DNA of 64,000 bases, from the NCBI RefSeq assembly GCF_001245615.1, contig NZ_CWKH01000003.1:434001-498000 (forward strand), read 5' to 3'. The stretch is from Mycolicibacterium neworleansense (GTDB lineage Bacteria; Actinomycetota; Actinomycetes; Mycobacteriales; Mycobacteriaceae). Below are positions 27,449-36,238 of this stretch, piece by piece. The position numbers and the translations under genes were made by a program. How positions within the stretch are numbered: the stretch's first letter is position 1; each line of letters starts with the position of its first letter. A model generated the notes under the pieces. The model worked only from the letters and a program-made list of their open reading frames with translations, ran no database searches and was not told where the DNA came from.

Positions 27449-27772
27449 TCAGCCGTCCCGCTCGGCGGCGTCCTTGATCCTGGCCAGCCGGCGTTCCCAA
27501 CCGGCCGCGATACCGTCGAGGCGGCGCGCGACCTCGCTGAGCCGGGCCCCCACCGCCTCGTATTTGACCTCACGCCCGACCCGGCCGGCTTGCACCAGGC
27601 CGACATCGGTGAGCACTTTCAGATGTTTGGCGATGGCCTGGCGGCTGATCGGGAGTTCCTCGGCCAGCGCCGATGCCGACGCGGGCCGACGCCCGAGTGC
27701 GACGAGAACCTGCCACCGGCTGTCGTCGGCCAGCGCCGCGAAAACCTGCACCGGCGAGGCATTTTCATGCAT
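27449..27772 (-). CDS. ArsR-family regulator paired with an SRPBCC protein
   Basis: This 107-residue winged-helix protein has the HTH core ASALAEELPISRQAIAKHLKVL, and AGRVGREVKYEAV forms the wing. There are no cysteine or His pairs of metal-sensing ArsR proteins, so it belongs to the non-metal group commonly coupled to AHSA1/SRPBCC genes. ATG 27772 (MHENASPVQVF) was chosen because the longer frame runs through the SRPBCC gene. It overlaps that gene by 8 bp and is translated after it. It probably binds the twin palindromes upstream of the pair. The C-terminal helix is basic. Confidence 0.88.
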   Translation of the reverse strand: MHENASPVQVFAALADDSRWQVLVALGRRPASASALAEELPISRQAIAKHLKVLTDVGLVQAGRVGREVKYEAVGARLSEVARRLDGIAAGWERRLARIKDAAERDG

Positions 27773-28214
27773 CGGCAGCGGCTCCCACCAGATACTTCTG
27801 GGCGAGGCCGAGCTCGAGCGGCCAGCCGCCGGAGTGGTCGTCGAACCGGGAGCGGCGGTTGGCCTCGGGCTCGTCGAGCGAGGCGAACCCGCTTTCGACG
27901 ACACGCAGAACCACGCCGGATGGGGCTGGGGTGATCCAGAATTCGACGAGCGTGGACGAGCTGTTCAGGTCGTCGGCGTCGATGTGCCACCGGAAGGCCG
28001 CATAGCGCGGCTCATCGAGCGTCACGGTGCGCAACGCGAACTTGCCGTGCGTGGGGTCGGTGACGATGGCGACGTCGCCGTCACGCTCGATGCGGTGTTC
28101 GGTGATGCGCTCGTCGTTGATGTACCAGCCCGGTTCGCTCACCAGGTCCCAGACGCGTTGGGCTGGTGCGTCGATGGTGATCTCGCGCTCGATGCGGTCG
28201 TAGTCGGTGGTCAT
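27765..28214 (-). CDS. SRPBCC/AHSA1-like domain protein
   Basis: This 149-residue helix-grip protein begins with REITIDAPAQRVWDLVSEP, the usual opening of the AHSA1-like group, and ends with a long helix. It may bind a small hydrophobic ligand, possibly the signal for the ArsR partner. The stop overlaps the ArsR start. The upstream 88 bp carry two palindromes that should control the pair. Confidence 0.85.
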   Translation of the reverse strand: MTTDYDRIEREITIDAPAQRVWDLVSEPGWYINDERITEHRIERDGDVAIVTDPTHGKFALRTVTLDEPRYAAFRWHIDADDLNSSSTLVEFWITPAPSGVVLRVVESGFASLDEPEANRRSRFDDHSGGWPLELGLAQKYLVGAAADA

Positions 28215-28240
28215 GTCGGGTTCCTCTCTGGCCGGATTGC

Positions 28241-28292
28241 TGCAACCCTAGGGTTGCACATGAGGTCCCGTTGTTGCAACCCTTGGGTTGCA
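28241..28292. promoter_or_regulatory. Two palindromic operators upstream of the SRPBCC-ArsR pair
   Basis: The site TGCAACCCTAGGGTTGCA (28241-28258) is a perfect 18-bp palindrome. A second copy with TT at its centre occupies 28275-28292. Their centres are 34 bp apart, close to three helical turns. They lie 27 and 61 bp upstream of the SRPBCC start codon. The likely ligand is the ArsR protein of the pair (autoregulation). Confidence 0.7.
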
Positions 28293-28302
28293 GTTGGTTG
28301 CG

Positions 28303-28938
28303 CTACTCCTCGTGCAGGACGGGGTCGGACTCCAGGTGGGTCAGCCCGTTCCAGGCCAGGTTGACCACGTGCGCGGCGACCACTTCTTTCTTGGGCTCGC
28401 GGACGTCGAGCCACCACTGCGCGGTCATCGACACCGATCCGACCAGTGCCTGCGCATACAGCGGCGCGAGGTCGGGATCGAGCCCGCGGCGGGAGAAGTC
28501 CCCGGCCAGGATCGAGGACACCTGATTGACCGCGTCGTTGAGCAACGTGGCGTACGTCCCCGAGGTGATCGCCGCCGGCGAGTCGCGGATCAGGATGCGG
28601 AAGCCGTCGGTGTGTTCCTCGACGTAGGTCAGCAGTGCCAGCGCCACCCGCTCGACCCGCACCCGCGACCGGTTGTTGGTCAGCGACGAGGTGATGCCGT
28701 CCAGCAGGGCCGACATCTCGCGGTCGACGACCACGGCGTACAGCCCCTCTTTGCCCCCGAAATGCTCGTAGACCACGGGTTTCGAGACGTTGGCGCGCTG
28801 GGCGATCTCCTCGATCGAGGTTCCCTCGTAGCCCCGCTCGGCAAACAGCGACTTGGCGATCTCGATGAGCTGTTGTCGCCGTTCATTGCCGGTCATCCGG
28901 GCCCGGGGGGCCCGCACTTCCTTCTCGGGTGCTGCCAC
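28303..28938 (-). CDS. TetR-family regulator (Rv1019-like)
   Basis: This 211-residue repressor has a normal TetR N-terminus: RRQQLIEIAKSLFAERGYEGTSIEEIAQRANVSKPVVYEHFGGKEGLY is read as the HTH region (in parts: FAERGYEGTSIEEIA, ANVSKPVVYEHF). The C-terminal ligand domain includes MTAQWWLDVREPKKEV. It corresponds to Rv1019 by position next to tRNA-Gln/glmU. In M. tuberculosis it lies directly before mfd; here about 3 kb of other genes intervene. Its target is not visible here; the ligand is unknown. Confidence 0.9.
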   Translation of the reverse strand: MAAPEKEVRAPRARMTGNERRQQLIEIAKSLFAERGYEGTSIEEIAQRANVSKPVVYEHFGGKEGLYAVVVDREMSALLDGITSSLTNNRSRVRVERVALALLTYVEEHTDGFRILIRDSPAAITSGTYATLLNDAVNQVSSILAGDFSRRGLDPDLAPLYAQALVGSVSMTAQWWLDVREPKKEVVAAHVVNLAWNGLTHLESDPVLHEE

Positions 28939-28981
28939 GCATATCAGGCTAGACCGTTCGACTAGAGTCTCTCCCGGACAT

Positions 28982-29053
28982 TCCGTCGTGGTGTAATCGG
29001 CAGCACCTCTGATTTTGGTTCAGATAGTTCAGGTTCGAGTCCTGGCGACGGAG
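28982..29053 (+). tRNA. tRNA-Gln (anticodon TTG)
   Basis: The acceptor arms TCCGTCG (28982-28988) and CGACGGA (29046-29052) pair fully. The D arm follows, then an anticodon stem TCTGA/TCAGA around the loop TTTTGGT (anticodon TTG, reads CAA), and the T arm CAGG-TTCGAGT-CCTG. No CCA is encoded. It lies 124 bp before the glmU start codon. Confidence 0.95.
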
Positions 29054-29102
29054 CGAAGCTCGCCGAGCGACCCGACAGCGTGAGGGCAATCGCCGCCGCC
29101 CA

Positions 29103-29160
29103 GCGTGCACAAAATGCGCGCTCGCGACGGCGTGTCTCGAGCAGACCCGCACGCTCGCGG
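29103..29160. repeat. Intergenic GC-rich repeat, copy A
   Basis: This 58-bp stretch starts CGTGCACAAAATGC and contains GGCGTGTCTCGAGCAGACCC and GCACGCTCGC. It is about 75% identical to copy B at 38914-38970. It lies between tRNA-Gln and glmU, so it is transcribed with the glmU leader. Similar elements occur between genes in many mycobacteria as far as I remember; the function is unknown. Confidence 0.6.
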
Positions 29161-29176
29161 AGAGAGGGGAACCCCC

Positions 29177-30586
29177 GTGTCCACCACCGAGGCCGCAGTC
29201 GTCGTACTGGCAGCAGGTGCCGGGACCCGAATGCGCTCGGACACCCCCAAGGTGCTGCACACCCTTGGCGGTCGCAGCATGCTGAGCCACGCCGTACACA
29301 CCGTGGCCAATGCCACCGCTCGACACCTGGTGGTGGTGCTGGGCCATGACCGTGAGCGCATCGCCCCCGCGGTCGGCGAGCTGGCCGACAAGCTGGGCCG
29401 CACCATCGATGTCGCCATCCAGGACCAGCAGCTGGGCACCGGCCACGCCGTGGCCTGCGGCCTGAGCGCGCTTCCCGACGACTTCACCGGAACCGTCGTG
29501 GTGACCTCGGGTGACGTTCCCCTGCTCGACACCGACACGCTCGCCGGCCTCATCGAAACCCACTCCGCCGCGACCGCGGCCGCCACGGTGCTCACCACCA
29601 CCGTGCCCGACCCCACCGGCTACGGCCGCATCCTGCGCACCCAGGACAACGAGGTCATCGGCATCGTCGAGCAGGCCGACGCCACCGACTCGCAGCGGGC
29701 GATCCGGGAAGTCAACGCCGGGGTGTACGCCTTCGACATCGCCGACCTGCGCTCGGCATTGAGCCGGCTGAGCTCGAACAACGCCCAGCAGGAGCTGTAC
29801 CTCACCGACGTCATCGCCATCGTGCGCCAGGACGGCCGGACCGTGCGGGCCATGCACGTCGACGACAGCGCGCTGGTGGCCGGCGTCAACGACCGCGTGC
29901 AGCTCGCCGACCTCGGCGCCGAACTGAACCGCCGCATCGTGGCCCGCCATCAACGGGCCGGCGTAACGATCATCGACCCGGCCACCACCTGGATCGACGT
30001 CGACGTCGCCATCGGCCGCGACACCGTCGTGCGCCCCGGCACCCAGCTGCTCGGCACCACCGAGATCGGTGCCGGCTGCGAGATCGGCCCCGACTCCACG
30101 CTGACCGACGTGGAGGTCGGCGACGGCGCATCGGTGGTGCGCACGCACGGCCAGCTCGCCGTGATCGGCGCGGGCGCGACCGTCGGCCCGTTCACCTACC
30201 TGCGGCCGGGCACGATCCTCGGCGCCGACGCCAAGCTCGGCGCCTTCGTCGAGACGAAGAACTCCACGATCGGCACGGGCACCAAGGTGCCGCACCTGAC
30301 CTACGTCGGCGACGCCGACATCGGCGACCACAGCAACATCGGCGCCTCCAGCGTCTTCGTCAACTACGACGGCGAGAACAAGCACCGGACCACCATCGGC
30401 TCCCACGTGCGCACCGGCTCCGACACCATGTTCATCGCGCCGGTCAGCGTCGGCGACGGCGCGTACACGCCGCCCGGCGCGCTGGCGGTCTCGGACAACG
30501 CGCAGCGCACCATCGAGGGCTGGGTGGAGCGCAAGCGCCCGGGCTCGGCCGCTGCCGAAGCCGCCCGCAAGGCCCGCGAGGAGTAG
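29177..30586 (+). CDS. glmU: GlmU, bifunctional N-acetylglucosamine-1-phosphate uridyltransferase/glucosamine-1-phosphate acetyltransferase
   Basis: This 469-residue enzyme makes UDP-GlcNAc for peptidoglycan and arabinogalactan linkage. The N-terminal pyrophosphorylase has [33 protein letters not shown] and TSGDVPLLD. The C-terminal left-handed beta helix has many hexapeptides and [24 protein letters not shown] acetyl-CoA motif ([12 protein letters not shown]) and [13 protein letters not shown]. The start GTG 29177 follows GAGAGGGGAA; the longer frame runs into the repeat. It corresponds to Rv1018c and precedes prs by 195 bp, with no gene in between. Confidence 0.96.
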   Translation: MSTTEAAVVVLAAGAGTRMRSDTPKVLHTLGGRSMLSHAVHTVANATARHLVVVLGHDRERIAPAVGELADKLGRTIDVAIQDQQLGTGHAVACGLSALPDDFTGTVVVTSGDVPLLDTDTLAGLIETHSAATAAATVLTTTVPDPTGYGRILRTQDNEVIGIVEQADATDSQRAIREVNAGVYAFDIADLRSALSRLSSNNAQQELYLTDVIAIVRQDGRTVRAMHVDDSALVAGVNDRVQLADLGAELNRRIVARHQRAGVTIIDPATTWIDVDVAIGRDTVVRPGTQLLGTTEIGAGCEIGPDSTLTDVEVGDGASVVRTHGQLAVIGAGATVGPFTYLRPGTILGADAKLGAFVETKNSTIGTGTKVPHLTYVGDADIGDHSNIGASSVFVNYDGENKHRTTIGSHVRTGSDTMFIAPVSVGDGAYTPPGALAVSDNAQRTIEGWVERKRPGSAAAEAARKAREE

Positions 30587-30781
30587 ACCGGCCGGGTCGG
30601 CGACGACCGTGGCGCTGGTGCACGAAATCCGTGGCAAACGCGTCCGCGAACGCCACAGTCGGCACCGCTGGGGGCGTGCGGGCCGACGTTTCGTGTTGGC
30701 AATCTGGTAACCCGGCTACGAACAACCAGAAACGCTACGTACGATTGCTCCGTATCGATCCCCAACCGCGAAGGCAGCCAA

Positions 30782-31762
30782 GTGGCCACGGACTGGACCG
30801 ACAATCGAAAAAACCTGATGCTGTTCTCGGGGCGCGCGCACCCCGAGCTGGCGGAGCAGGTCGCCAAGGAACTCGGTATCGAGGTCACCGCGCAGACCGC
30901 CCGCGACTTCGCCAACGGCGAGATCTTCGTCCGGTTCGATGAGTCCGTGCGCGGTTGCGACGCGTTCGTTCTGCAATCGCACCCGGCTCCGCTCAACCAG
31001 TGGTTGATGGAGCAGCTCATCATGATCGACGCACTCAAGCGTGGCAGCGCCAAGCGGATCACCGCGATCCTGCCGTTCTATCCGTATGCGCGCCAAGACA
31101 AGAAGCACCGTGGCCGCGAACCCATCTCGGCCCGCCTGGTCGCCGATCTGCTCAAGACCGCCGGCGCCGACCGCATCGTCTCGGTCGACCTGCACACCGA
31201 CCAGATCCAGGGCTTCTTCGACGGCCCCGTGGACCACATGCGGGCGCAGTCGCTGCTGTGCGGCTACATCGGCGACAAGTACTCCGACACCGACATGGTT
31301 GTCGTCTCCCCCGACTCGGGCCGCGTCCGCGTCGCCGAGAAGTGGGCCGACGCCCTGGGTGGCGTGCCGCTGGCCTTCATCCACAAGACCCGTGACCCGT
31401 TGGTGCCCAACCAGGTCAAGGCCAACCGTGTCGTCGGCGAGGTCGAGGGCAAGACCTGCATCCTGACCGACGACATGATCGACACCGGCGGCACCATCGC
31501 CGGAGCGGTCAAGCTGCTGCGTGAGGACGGCGCCAAGGATGTGGTGATCGCCGCCACCCACGGTGTGCTGTCCGAGCCGGCCGCCCAGCGTCTGGCCGAA
31601 TGCGGTGCCCGCGAGGTCATCGTCACCAACACCCTGCCGATCACCGAGGACAAGCAGTTCGATCAGCTGACCGTGCTGTCGATCGCACCGCTGCTGGCCA
31701 GCACCATCCGCGCCGTGTTCGAGAACGGTTCGGTGACCGGGCTGTTCGACGGGTCCGCCTAG
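30782..31762 (+). CDS. prs: Ribose-phosphate pyrophosphokinase
   Basis: This 326-residue PRPP synthase uses ATP and ribose 5-phosphate to make PRPP for nucleotides, His, Trp and, in mycobacteria, decaprenyl-phosphoryl arabinose. Motifs are LFSGRAHPELAEQVAKELG, FANGEIFVRF, FYPYARQDKKHRGREPISA (ATP-binding flexible region), DLHTDQIQGFF, VSPDSGRVRVAEKWAD and the PRPP loop LTDDMIDTGGTIAGAV. The start GTG 30782 gives ATDWTDNRKNLMLFSG. The stop abuts the arsC ATG directly. Confidence 0.96.
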   Translation: MATDWTDNRKNLMLFSGRAHPELAEQVAKELGIEVTAQTARDFANGEIFVRFDESVRGCDAFVLQSHPAPLNQWLMEQLIMIDALKRGSAKRITAILPFYPYARQDKKHRGREPISARLVADLLKTAGADRIVSVDLHTDQIQGFFDGPVDHMRAQSLLCGYIGDKYSDTDMVVVSPDSGRVRVAEKWADALGGVPLAFIHKTRDPLVPNQVKANRVVGEVEGKTCILTDDMIDTGGTIAGAVKLLREDGAKDVVIAATHGVLSEPAAQRLAECGAREVIVTNTLPITEDKQFDQLTVLSIAPLLASTIRAVFENGSVTGLFDGSA

Positions 31763-32125
31763 ATGGCTGCATCCGATGGGCGGCCCGCCGCCGTCATCTA
31801 CCACAACCCGAAATGCTCGACCTCTCGCAAGACCCTGGATCTGTTGCGCGAGAACGGGATCGAACCCGAGGTGGTGCAGTACCTCAAGACGCCGCCGACG
31901 CGTGACGAGATCAAGCAACTGATCGCCGACGCCGGGATCGACGTGCGGACCGCGGTGCGCAAGCGCGAATCCCTCTACACCGAGCTCGGTTTGGCCGACG
32001 CGTCCGACGACGAACTGCTCGATGCGATGGCGGAGCACCCCATCCTGATCGAGCGCCCGTTCGTCGTCACCGACAACGGCACCCGGTTGGCCCGGCCGAT
32101 CGATTCGGTACGCGAGATTCTGTGA
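31763..32125 (+). CDS. arsC: Arsenate reductase, glutaredoxin-coupled ArsC type
   Basis: This 120-residue protein of the ArsC/Spx thioredoxin fold has the catalytic cysteine in HNPKCSTSRKTLDLL near the N-terminus, VVQYLKTPPTRDEI, and the substrate-binding region ERPFVVTDNGTRLARP with the expected arginines. It would reduce arsenate to arsenite using a thiol partner. It begins at the base after the prs stop and overlaps lpqT by 4 bp (GTGA), so it is coupled to both. No arsenic efflux gene is nearby. M. tuberculosis has no arsC at this position that I recall. Confidence 0.9.
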   Translation: MAASDGRPAAVIYHNPKCSTSRKTLDLLRENGIEPEVVQYLKTPPTRDEIKQLIADAGIDVRTAVRKRESLYTELGLADASDDELLDAMAEHPILIERPFVVTDNGTRLARPIDSVREIL

Positions 32126-32766
32126 AGCGGCTGCTCGCCACGGCCGGCGCGCTGGCGGTCCTGGTCACCGGCTGCGGCGCCGAAACGCCTGACTACAAGT
32201 CGATCTGGACGACGAGTGCGACCACACCGGCCGCCCCGGCCGACAACCAGCCGGTGCCGCTGTGGCAGTACCTGGAGGACTCCGGTGTGGTCGGCGAGCC
32301 CATCGCACCGGAGAAGATCCCGCACCTGACCGTCACCATGCCGACCCCTGCCGGCTGGCACACCTACAACAACCCCAACCTGGCCCCGGGTACCCGGATG
32401 ATCGCCAAGGGTGACACCTATCCCACCGCGATGATGCTGGCGTTCAAGCTGCACGGGGAATTCGACGTGCCCAAGGCGCTGAAGGAACACGGCTACGCCG
32501 ACGCCCAGCTCTCGGAGAACTTCAAGCAGCTCAACGCATCCAACGCGGACTGGAAGGGCTTCCCCTCGGCGATGATCGAGGGCAGCTACGACCTCAACGG
32601 CAAGCGCATGCAGAGCTACAACCGCGTCGTCATCGCGAACGACGGGCTGCAGCCCCCGCAGCGGTATCTCGTCCAGCTGACCGTGACGACCTACGCCGAG
32701 GAAGCCGCGGCGCAGGGACCCGACATCGAGTCGATCATCGCGGGCTTCAACATCGCCAAGAAGTGA
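32122..32766 (+). CDS. lpqT: LpqT, LpqN/LpqT-family lipoprotein
   Basis: The 214-residue protein starts at GTG 32122. The lipobox is VLVTGC (acylated Cys about residue 18). The mature domain is of the LpqN/LpqT type: IPHLTVTMPTPAGWHTYNNPNLAPGTRMIAKGDTYPTAMM is read across this region (in parts IPHLTVTMPTPAGW and PGTRMIAKG), then QSYNRVVIANDGLQPPQRYLVQLTVTTYAEEA. This fold is related to MogI/PsbP-like lipoproteins. In M. tuberculosis it is Rv1016c. Localisation is the outer face of the cytoplasmic membrane. The molecular role is not known; a paralogous lipoprotein is at 59987-60697. Confidence 0.9.
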   Translation: MKRLLATAGALAVLVTGCGAETPDYKSIWTTSATTPAAPADNQPVPLWQYLEDSGVVGEPIAPEKIPHLTVTMPTPAGWHTYNNPNLAPGTRMIAKGDTYPTAMMLAFKLHGEFDVPKALKEHGYADAQLSENFKQLNASNADWKGFPSAMIEGSYDLNGKRMQSYNRVVIANDGLQPPQRYLVQLTVTTYAEEAAAQGPDIESIIAGFNIAKK

Positions 32767-32796
32767 AACGGCCGGCGCGACCGTAGGGTGGTCACC

Positions 32797-33669
32797 ATGA
32801 GTGGATGGACCAGTGCTGACCTGCCCTCGTTTACCGGCCGCCGGGTGATCGTCACCGGCGCCAACAGCGGGCTGGGCCTCGTCACCGCCCGTGAGCTGGC
32901 CCGCGTCGGCGCCAAGGTCACCGTCGCGGTGCGCAACCTGGAGAAAGGCACTGCAGCCGCCGAGACGATGACGGGCGGCATCGTCGAGGTACGCAAACTC
33001 GACCTCCAGGACCTGGCATCGGTTCACGAGTTCGCCGACACCGTCGAGAGCGTCGACGTGCTGGTCAACAACGCCGGCATCATGGCCGTCCCGCTGAGCC
33101 GCACGGTCGACGGGTTCGAGAGCCAGATCGGCACCAACCACCTCGGCCACTTCGCGCTGACCAACCTGCTGCTGCCCAAGATCGCCGACCGGGTGGTGAC
33201 GGTGTCGTCGTTGATGCACCTGATCGGGCAGATCAGCCTGCGCGACCTCAACTGGAAGTCGCGGCCGTACTCGGCGTGGCTGGCCTACGGGCAGTCCAAG
33301 CTGGCCAACCTGATGTTCACCTCCGAGCTGCAGCGCCGGCTGAACGCGTCGGGTTCCCAGGTACGCGCGCTGGCCGCCCACCCCGGCTACTCGGCCACCA
33401 ACCTGCAGGGTCAGACCGGCAACAAGTTCGGCGAGCGGATGATGACGGCCGCCAACCGGGTTTTCGCCAGCGATCCGTCGTTCGGCGCACGTCAGACGCT
33501 GTTCGCGGTGTCCCAGGACCTGCCAGGAGACAGCTTCATCGGACCGCGGTTCGGCCAGTTCGGCCCCAGCCAGCCGGTCGGGCGCAGTCCGCTGGCGCGG
33601 CGGGTGGACACCCAGAGGGCGTTGTGGGAGCTGTCCGAGCAGCTCACCAAGACCACGTATCCGCTATAG
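32797..33669 (+). CDS. Short-chain dehydrogenase/reductase
   Basis: This 290-residue SDR has IVTGANSGLGLVTARELA (NADP-type), NNAGIMAVP, the catalytic serine in VTVSSLMHLI and YGQSKLANLMF with the catalytic Tyr and Lys, similar to the retinol dehydrogenase/protochlorophyllide group (FGRHHLGHF-like GTNHLGHFALTNLLL). ATG 32797 was chosen as the better start over the in-frame GTG 32788. The substrate is unknown. It follows lpqT by 30 bp and may belong to the same transcript as prs-arsC-lpqT. Confidence 0.9.
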   Translation: MSGWTSADLPSFTGRRVIVTGANSGLGLVTARELARVGAKVTVAVRNLEKGTAAAETMTGGIVEVRKLDLQDLASVHEFADTVESVDVLVNNAGIMAVPLSRTVDGFESQIGTNHLGHFALTNLLLPKIADRVVTVSSLMHLIGQISLRDLNWKSRPYSAWLAYGQSKLANLMFTSELQRRLNASGSQVRALAAHPGYSATNLQGQTGNKFGERMMTAANRVFASDPSFGARQTLFAVSQDLPGDSFIGPRFGQFGPSQPVGRSPLARRVDTQRALWELSEQLTKTTYPL

Positions 33670-33733
33670 GCCTCAGGCTCCGATTTTCGGGACCGGCCCC
33701 GACTTTGCTACCCTGACCTGGCGTCACGGCGAG

Positions 33734-33752
33734 GGTGGACCTTTGGACCACC
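33734..33752 (+). promoter_or_regulatory. Small hairpin in the rplY leader
   Basis: GGTGG-A-CC and GG-A-CCACC pair around a TTT loop with one A-A mismatch, 86 bp before the rplY start. Ribosomal protein leaders often carry control structures, but there is no further support here. Confidence 0.25.
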
Positions 33753-33838
33753 GTTATCGGCGGGAACTTCTTCAAGTGTTGCGACCCTTGCCGTGCTGAC
33801 GATCTGACCGCAGTACCGCAATTTAGAGGAGCAACACC

Positions 33839-34492
33839 ATGGCCAAGGCCGCCGCCAAGAACATCCCCAACAAGTTGACCGCCACCGTGCGTACCCGCAC
33901 CGGCAAGGGCGCCTCGCGCCAGGCCCGTCGTGACGGCAACGTACCCACCGTGCTCTACGGCCACGGCACCGATCCCCAGCACCTGGAGATCAACGCCCGA
34001 GAGTTCGCCGCCGTGCTGCGCCACGCAGGCACCAACGCCGTGCTGACCCTCGACATCGAGGGCAAGGAGCAGCTGGCCCTGACCAAGGCGCTGGACATCC
34101 ACCCGATCCGCCGCAACATCCAGCACGCCGACCTGCTCGTCGTGCGCCGCGGCGAGAAGGTCCACGTCGAGGTCACCGTCACCGTCGAGGGCGACGCCGC
34201 CCCGGGCGCCCTGGTGACCCAGGACGCCAACACCATCGAGATCGAGGCCGAGGCCCTGTCGATCCCCGAACACCTGACCGTGTCGGTCGAGGGCGTCGAG
34301 GCCGGCACCCAGATCCTGGCCGGCCAGATCGAGCTGCCCGCCGGCGTTTCGCTGGTGTCGGATGCCGAGCTGCTCGTCGTCAACATCGTCGAGGCCCCGA
34401 GCGCCGAGGAGCTCGAGTCCGAAGGTGCCGGCGAGACCGCCGAGGCCCCGGCCGAGGAGCCGGCTGCCGAAGCAGCCGAAGCTTCCGAGTAA
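33839..34492 (+). CDS. rplY: 50S ribosomal protein L25, general stress (Ctc) type
   Basis: This 217-residue L25/TL5/Ctc protein binds 5S rRNA. The N-terminal L25 domain ([26 protein letters not shown]) is followed by the beta-rich C-terminal Ctc domain ([27 protein letters not shown] region) and an acidic Ala/Glu-rich end ([20 protein letters not shown]). It is preceded by a strong ribosome binding site (AGAGGAG, 8 nt upstream). pth follows by 12 bp, the usual pairing. It corresponds to Rv1015c. Confidence 0.95.
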   Translation: MAKAAAKNIPNKLTATVRTRTGKGASRQARRDGNVPTVLYGHGTDPQHLEINAREFAAVLRHAGTNAVLTLDIEGKEQLALTKALDIHPIRRNIQHADLLVVRRGEKVHVEVTVTVEGDAAPGALVTQDANTIEIEAEALSIPEHLTVSVEGVEAGTQILAGQIELPAGVSLVSDAELLVVNIVEAPSAEELESEGAGETAEAPAEEPAAEAAEASE

Positions 34493-34504
34493 GTCCGCCT
34501 TTCG

Positions 34505-35080
34505 ATGGCCGAGCCGCTGCTGGTGGTGGGCCTGGGTAACCCCGGGCCCGCCTATGCCAAGACCCGGCACAATGTCGGGTTCATGGTGGCCGACGTACTG
34601 GCCGCCCGTATCGGCTCGGCCTTCAAGGTGCACAAGAAATCCGGCGCCGAGGCGATCACCGGCCAGCTCGCAGGAGCTCCGGTGATCCTGGCCAAACCTC
34701 GGTGCTACATGAACGAGTCCGGCCGTCAGGTCGGGCCGTTGGCCAAGTTCTATTCGGTGCCGCCGGGCCGGATCGTGGTCATCCACGACGAGCTCGACAT
34801 CGACTTCGGCCGGATCCGGCTCAAGGTGGGTGGCGGCGAGGGCGGCCACAACGGGCTGCGGTCGGTGGCATCGGCATTGGGCAGCAAGGACTTTCAACGG
34901 GTCCGCATCGGAGTGGGCCGCCCACCGGGCCGCAAGGATCCGGCGGCGTTCGTGCTGGAGGCCTTCACCGCCGCCGAACGCGCCGAGGTGCCGACGATCT
35001 GCGAGCAGGCCGCCGACGCCACCGAGCTGCTGATCGCCCAGGGCCTGGAGCCCGCCCAGAACACCGTGCACGCCTGGTGA
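34505..35080 (+). CDS. pth: Peptidyl-tRNA hydrolase
   Basis: This 191-residue hydrolase releases peptides from peptidyl-tRNA that fell off ribosomes. Motifs are [24 protein letters not shown] (catalytic His in TRHNVGF), [26 protein letters not shown] and [13 protein letters not shown]. Length is normal. It is co-transcribed with rplY and convergent with the metallophosphoesterase gene, with 3 bp between the two stops. Confidence 0.95.
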   Translation: MAEPLLVVGLGNPGPAYAKTRHNVGFMVADVLAARIGSAFKVHKKSGAEAITGQLAGAPVILAKPRCYMNESGRQVGPLAKFYSVPPGRIVVIHDELDIDFGRIRLKVGGGEGGHNGLRSVASALGSKDFQRVRIGVGRPPGRKDPAAFVLEAFTAAERAEVPTICEQAADATELLIAQGLEPAQNTVHAW

Positions 35081-35083
35081 TGC

Positions 35084-36169
35084 TCACCAGGTGAAGGGCC
35101 GGTCGAGGCTCAGCGTGCGTTCGGCCTGCCGGTACCAACCCTGTGGCGCGTACTGGTCGGTGTGCAGATAGCACTGCACTCGCACCTCGGGGCTGCCCGG
35201 CCGGAAGGTGAGCAGCCGGCTGATCGGCAGCGTTGTGATCGGCATGTGATGACGGCTCAGCGACGCCACGTTCATGAAATACGTTCCACCCCAAGCCTGC
35301 TCGATGTGGGTCTTGCCGCCATGCGAATCGTCGGGGTGGGTGTGGGTATGGCCGGCCAGCCACAGCGCGACCGCACCCGGATGTTCGGTGAGATACCGCT
35401 CGAAGGCCCCCGAGTCGGGCTTGCCGCCGACCCAGTACAGGTACGACGCGCCCTGCGGCGTCCCCTCCGGGAACGGCCGATGATAGTGCTCGTAGAGTTT
35501 CCCGTCCGCGCCCCGGCGCACCCCCTCCCACTCCCCTGACGCCACCGTGGTGTCCTTGAGGACGTAGTGGTGCACGGTGATGACGATCGAATCCCGGTTC
35601 TGCTCAACCATGTTCGCCCACCACCGGAATGTCTTGTCGGACACCACCCCGCCGGGGTTGCCGCCGAGCGTTCCGCGGCCGATCGTCTGCGACGGCTCGT
35701 TGCGGTCGCTGAGCATCAGGAACAGCAGATTGCCCACCCGGAACGAATACCGCTCCCAGGTCCCGGTGACGGGGTAGGGCCGGGCCCCGGCGTCGACCCC
35801 GGAATGTGCGGTGTGCACGCCCAGCGGATCGATCCACTTCTGCCACCACCAAGCGTCCGGTTCGGAAAGACCGCTGCGGTCGTGGTTTCCGCACACCGAG
35901 TAGACGTCCTCACGCCGGTGCTTGCGCATCGCCGCCAGCTGCCGGCGAACCTCCTGCCCCTCGGCATCGTCGGGCAAGCTGTGATGCGCCCCGGACATGT
36001 CGCCGACGTCCACCGCGATGTCCCAGTCGAACGGCGGACCACCTTGCGCTCCACCGAATTCCGACTGCCGGATGGCATCGGCGAGGCTCTCCCGGCCGAA
36101 CTGGTTGTCGGTGCCGACGTGGGCATCACCGAACGCCCAGAGCCGAAACTCGCCGTCCTGTGTCGCCAT
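35084..36169 (-). CDS. Calcineurin-like metallophosphoesterase
   Basis: The protein has 361 residues from ATG 36169 (GTG 36178 possible). The metal-binding motifs of the fold are FGDAHVG, VDVGDMSGAHH, CGNHDRSG, VITVHHYV and AGHTHTHPDD, in that order. There is no signal peptide, so it acts in the cytoplasm. The substrate (phosphodiester, cyclic nucleotide or nucleotide sugar) cannot be told. Unusual inserts rich in Trp occur (DAWWWQKWIDP, FRWWANMV). It precedes no other gene on its strand for 60 bp, and the Fe-S protein gene starts upstream on the same strand. Confidence 0.88.
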   Translation of the reverse strand: MATQDGEFRLWAFGDAHVGTDNQFGRESLADAIRQSEFGGAQGGPPFDWDIAVDVGDMSGAHHSLPDDAEGQEVRRQLAAMRKHRREDVYSVCGNHDRSGLSEPDAWWWQKWIDPLGVHTAHSGVDAGARPYPVTGTWERYSFRVGNLLFLMLSDRNEPSQTIGRGTLGGNPGGVVSDKTFRWWANMVEQNRDSIVITVHHYVLKDTTVASGEWEGVRRGADGKLYEHYHRPFPEGTPQGASYLYWVGGKPDSGAFERYLTEHPGAVALWLAGHTHTHPDDSHGGKTHIEQAWGGTYFMNVASLSRHHMPITTLPISRLLTFRPGSPEVRVQCYLHTDQYAPQGWYRQAERTLSLDRPFTW

Positions 36170-36238
36170 CGTGGCCACACGATAGCGCCGCGGCCCGGCC
36201 CGGTCGGGCGTTGCGCTCAGGGTGATTCCAACGGCGGG

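Noticed and set aside
29100..29176. Extension of glmU to ATG 29105
   Set aside because: The extra 24 residues come from the intergenic repeat, and the GTG at 29177 has a better ribosome binding site and matches the family N-terminus.
28949..30637. Minus-strand open frame opposite glmU (562 codons)
   Set aside because: glmU has full catalytic motifs; the opposite frame reads as low-information Ala/Gly/Asp/Val and also covers the tRNA.
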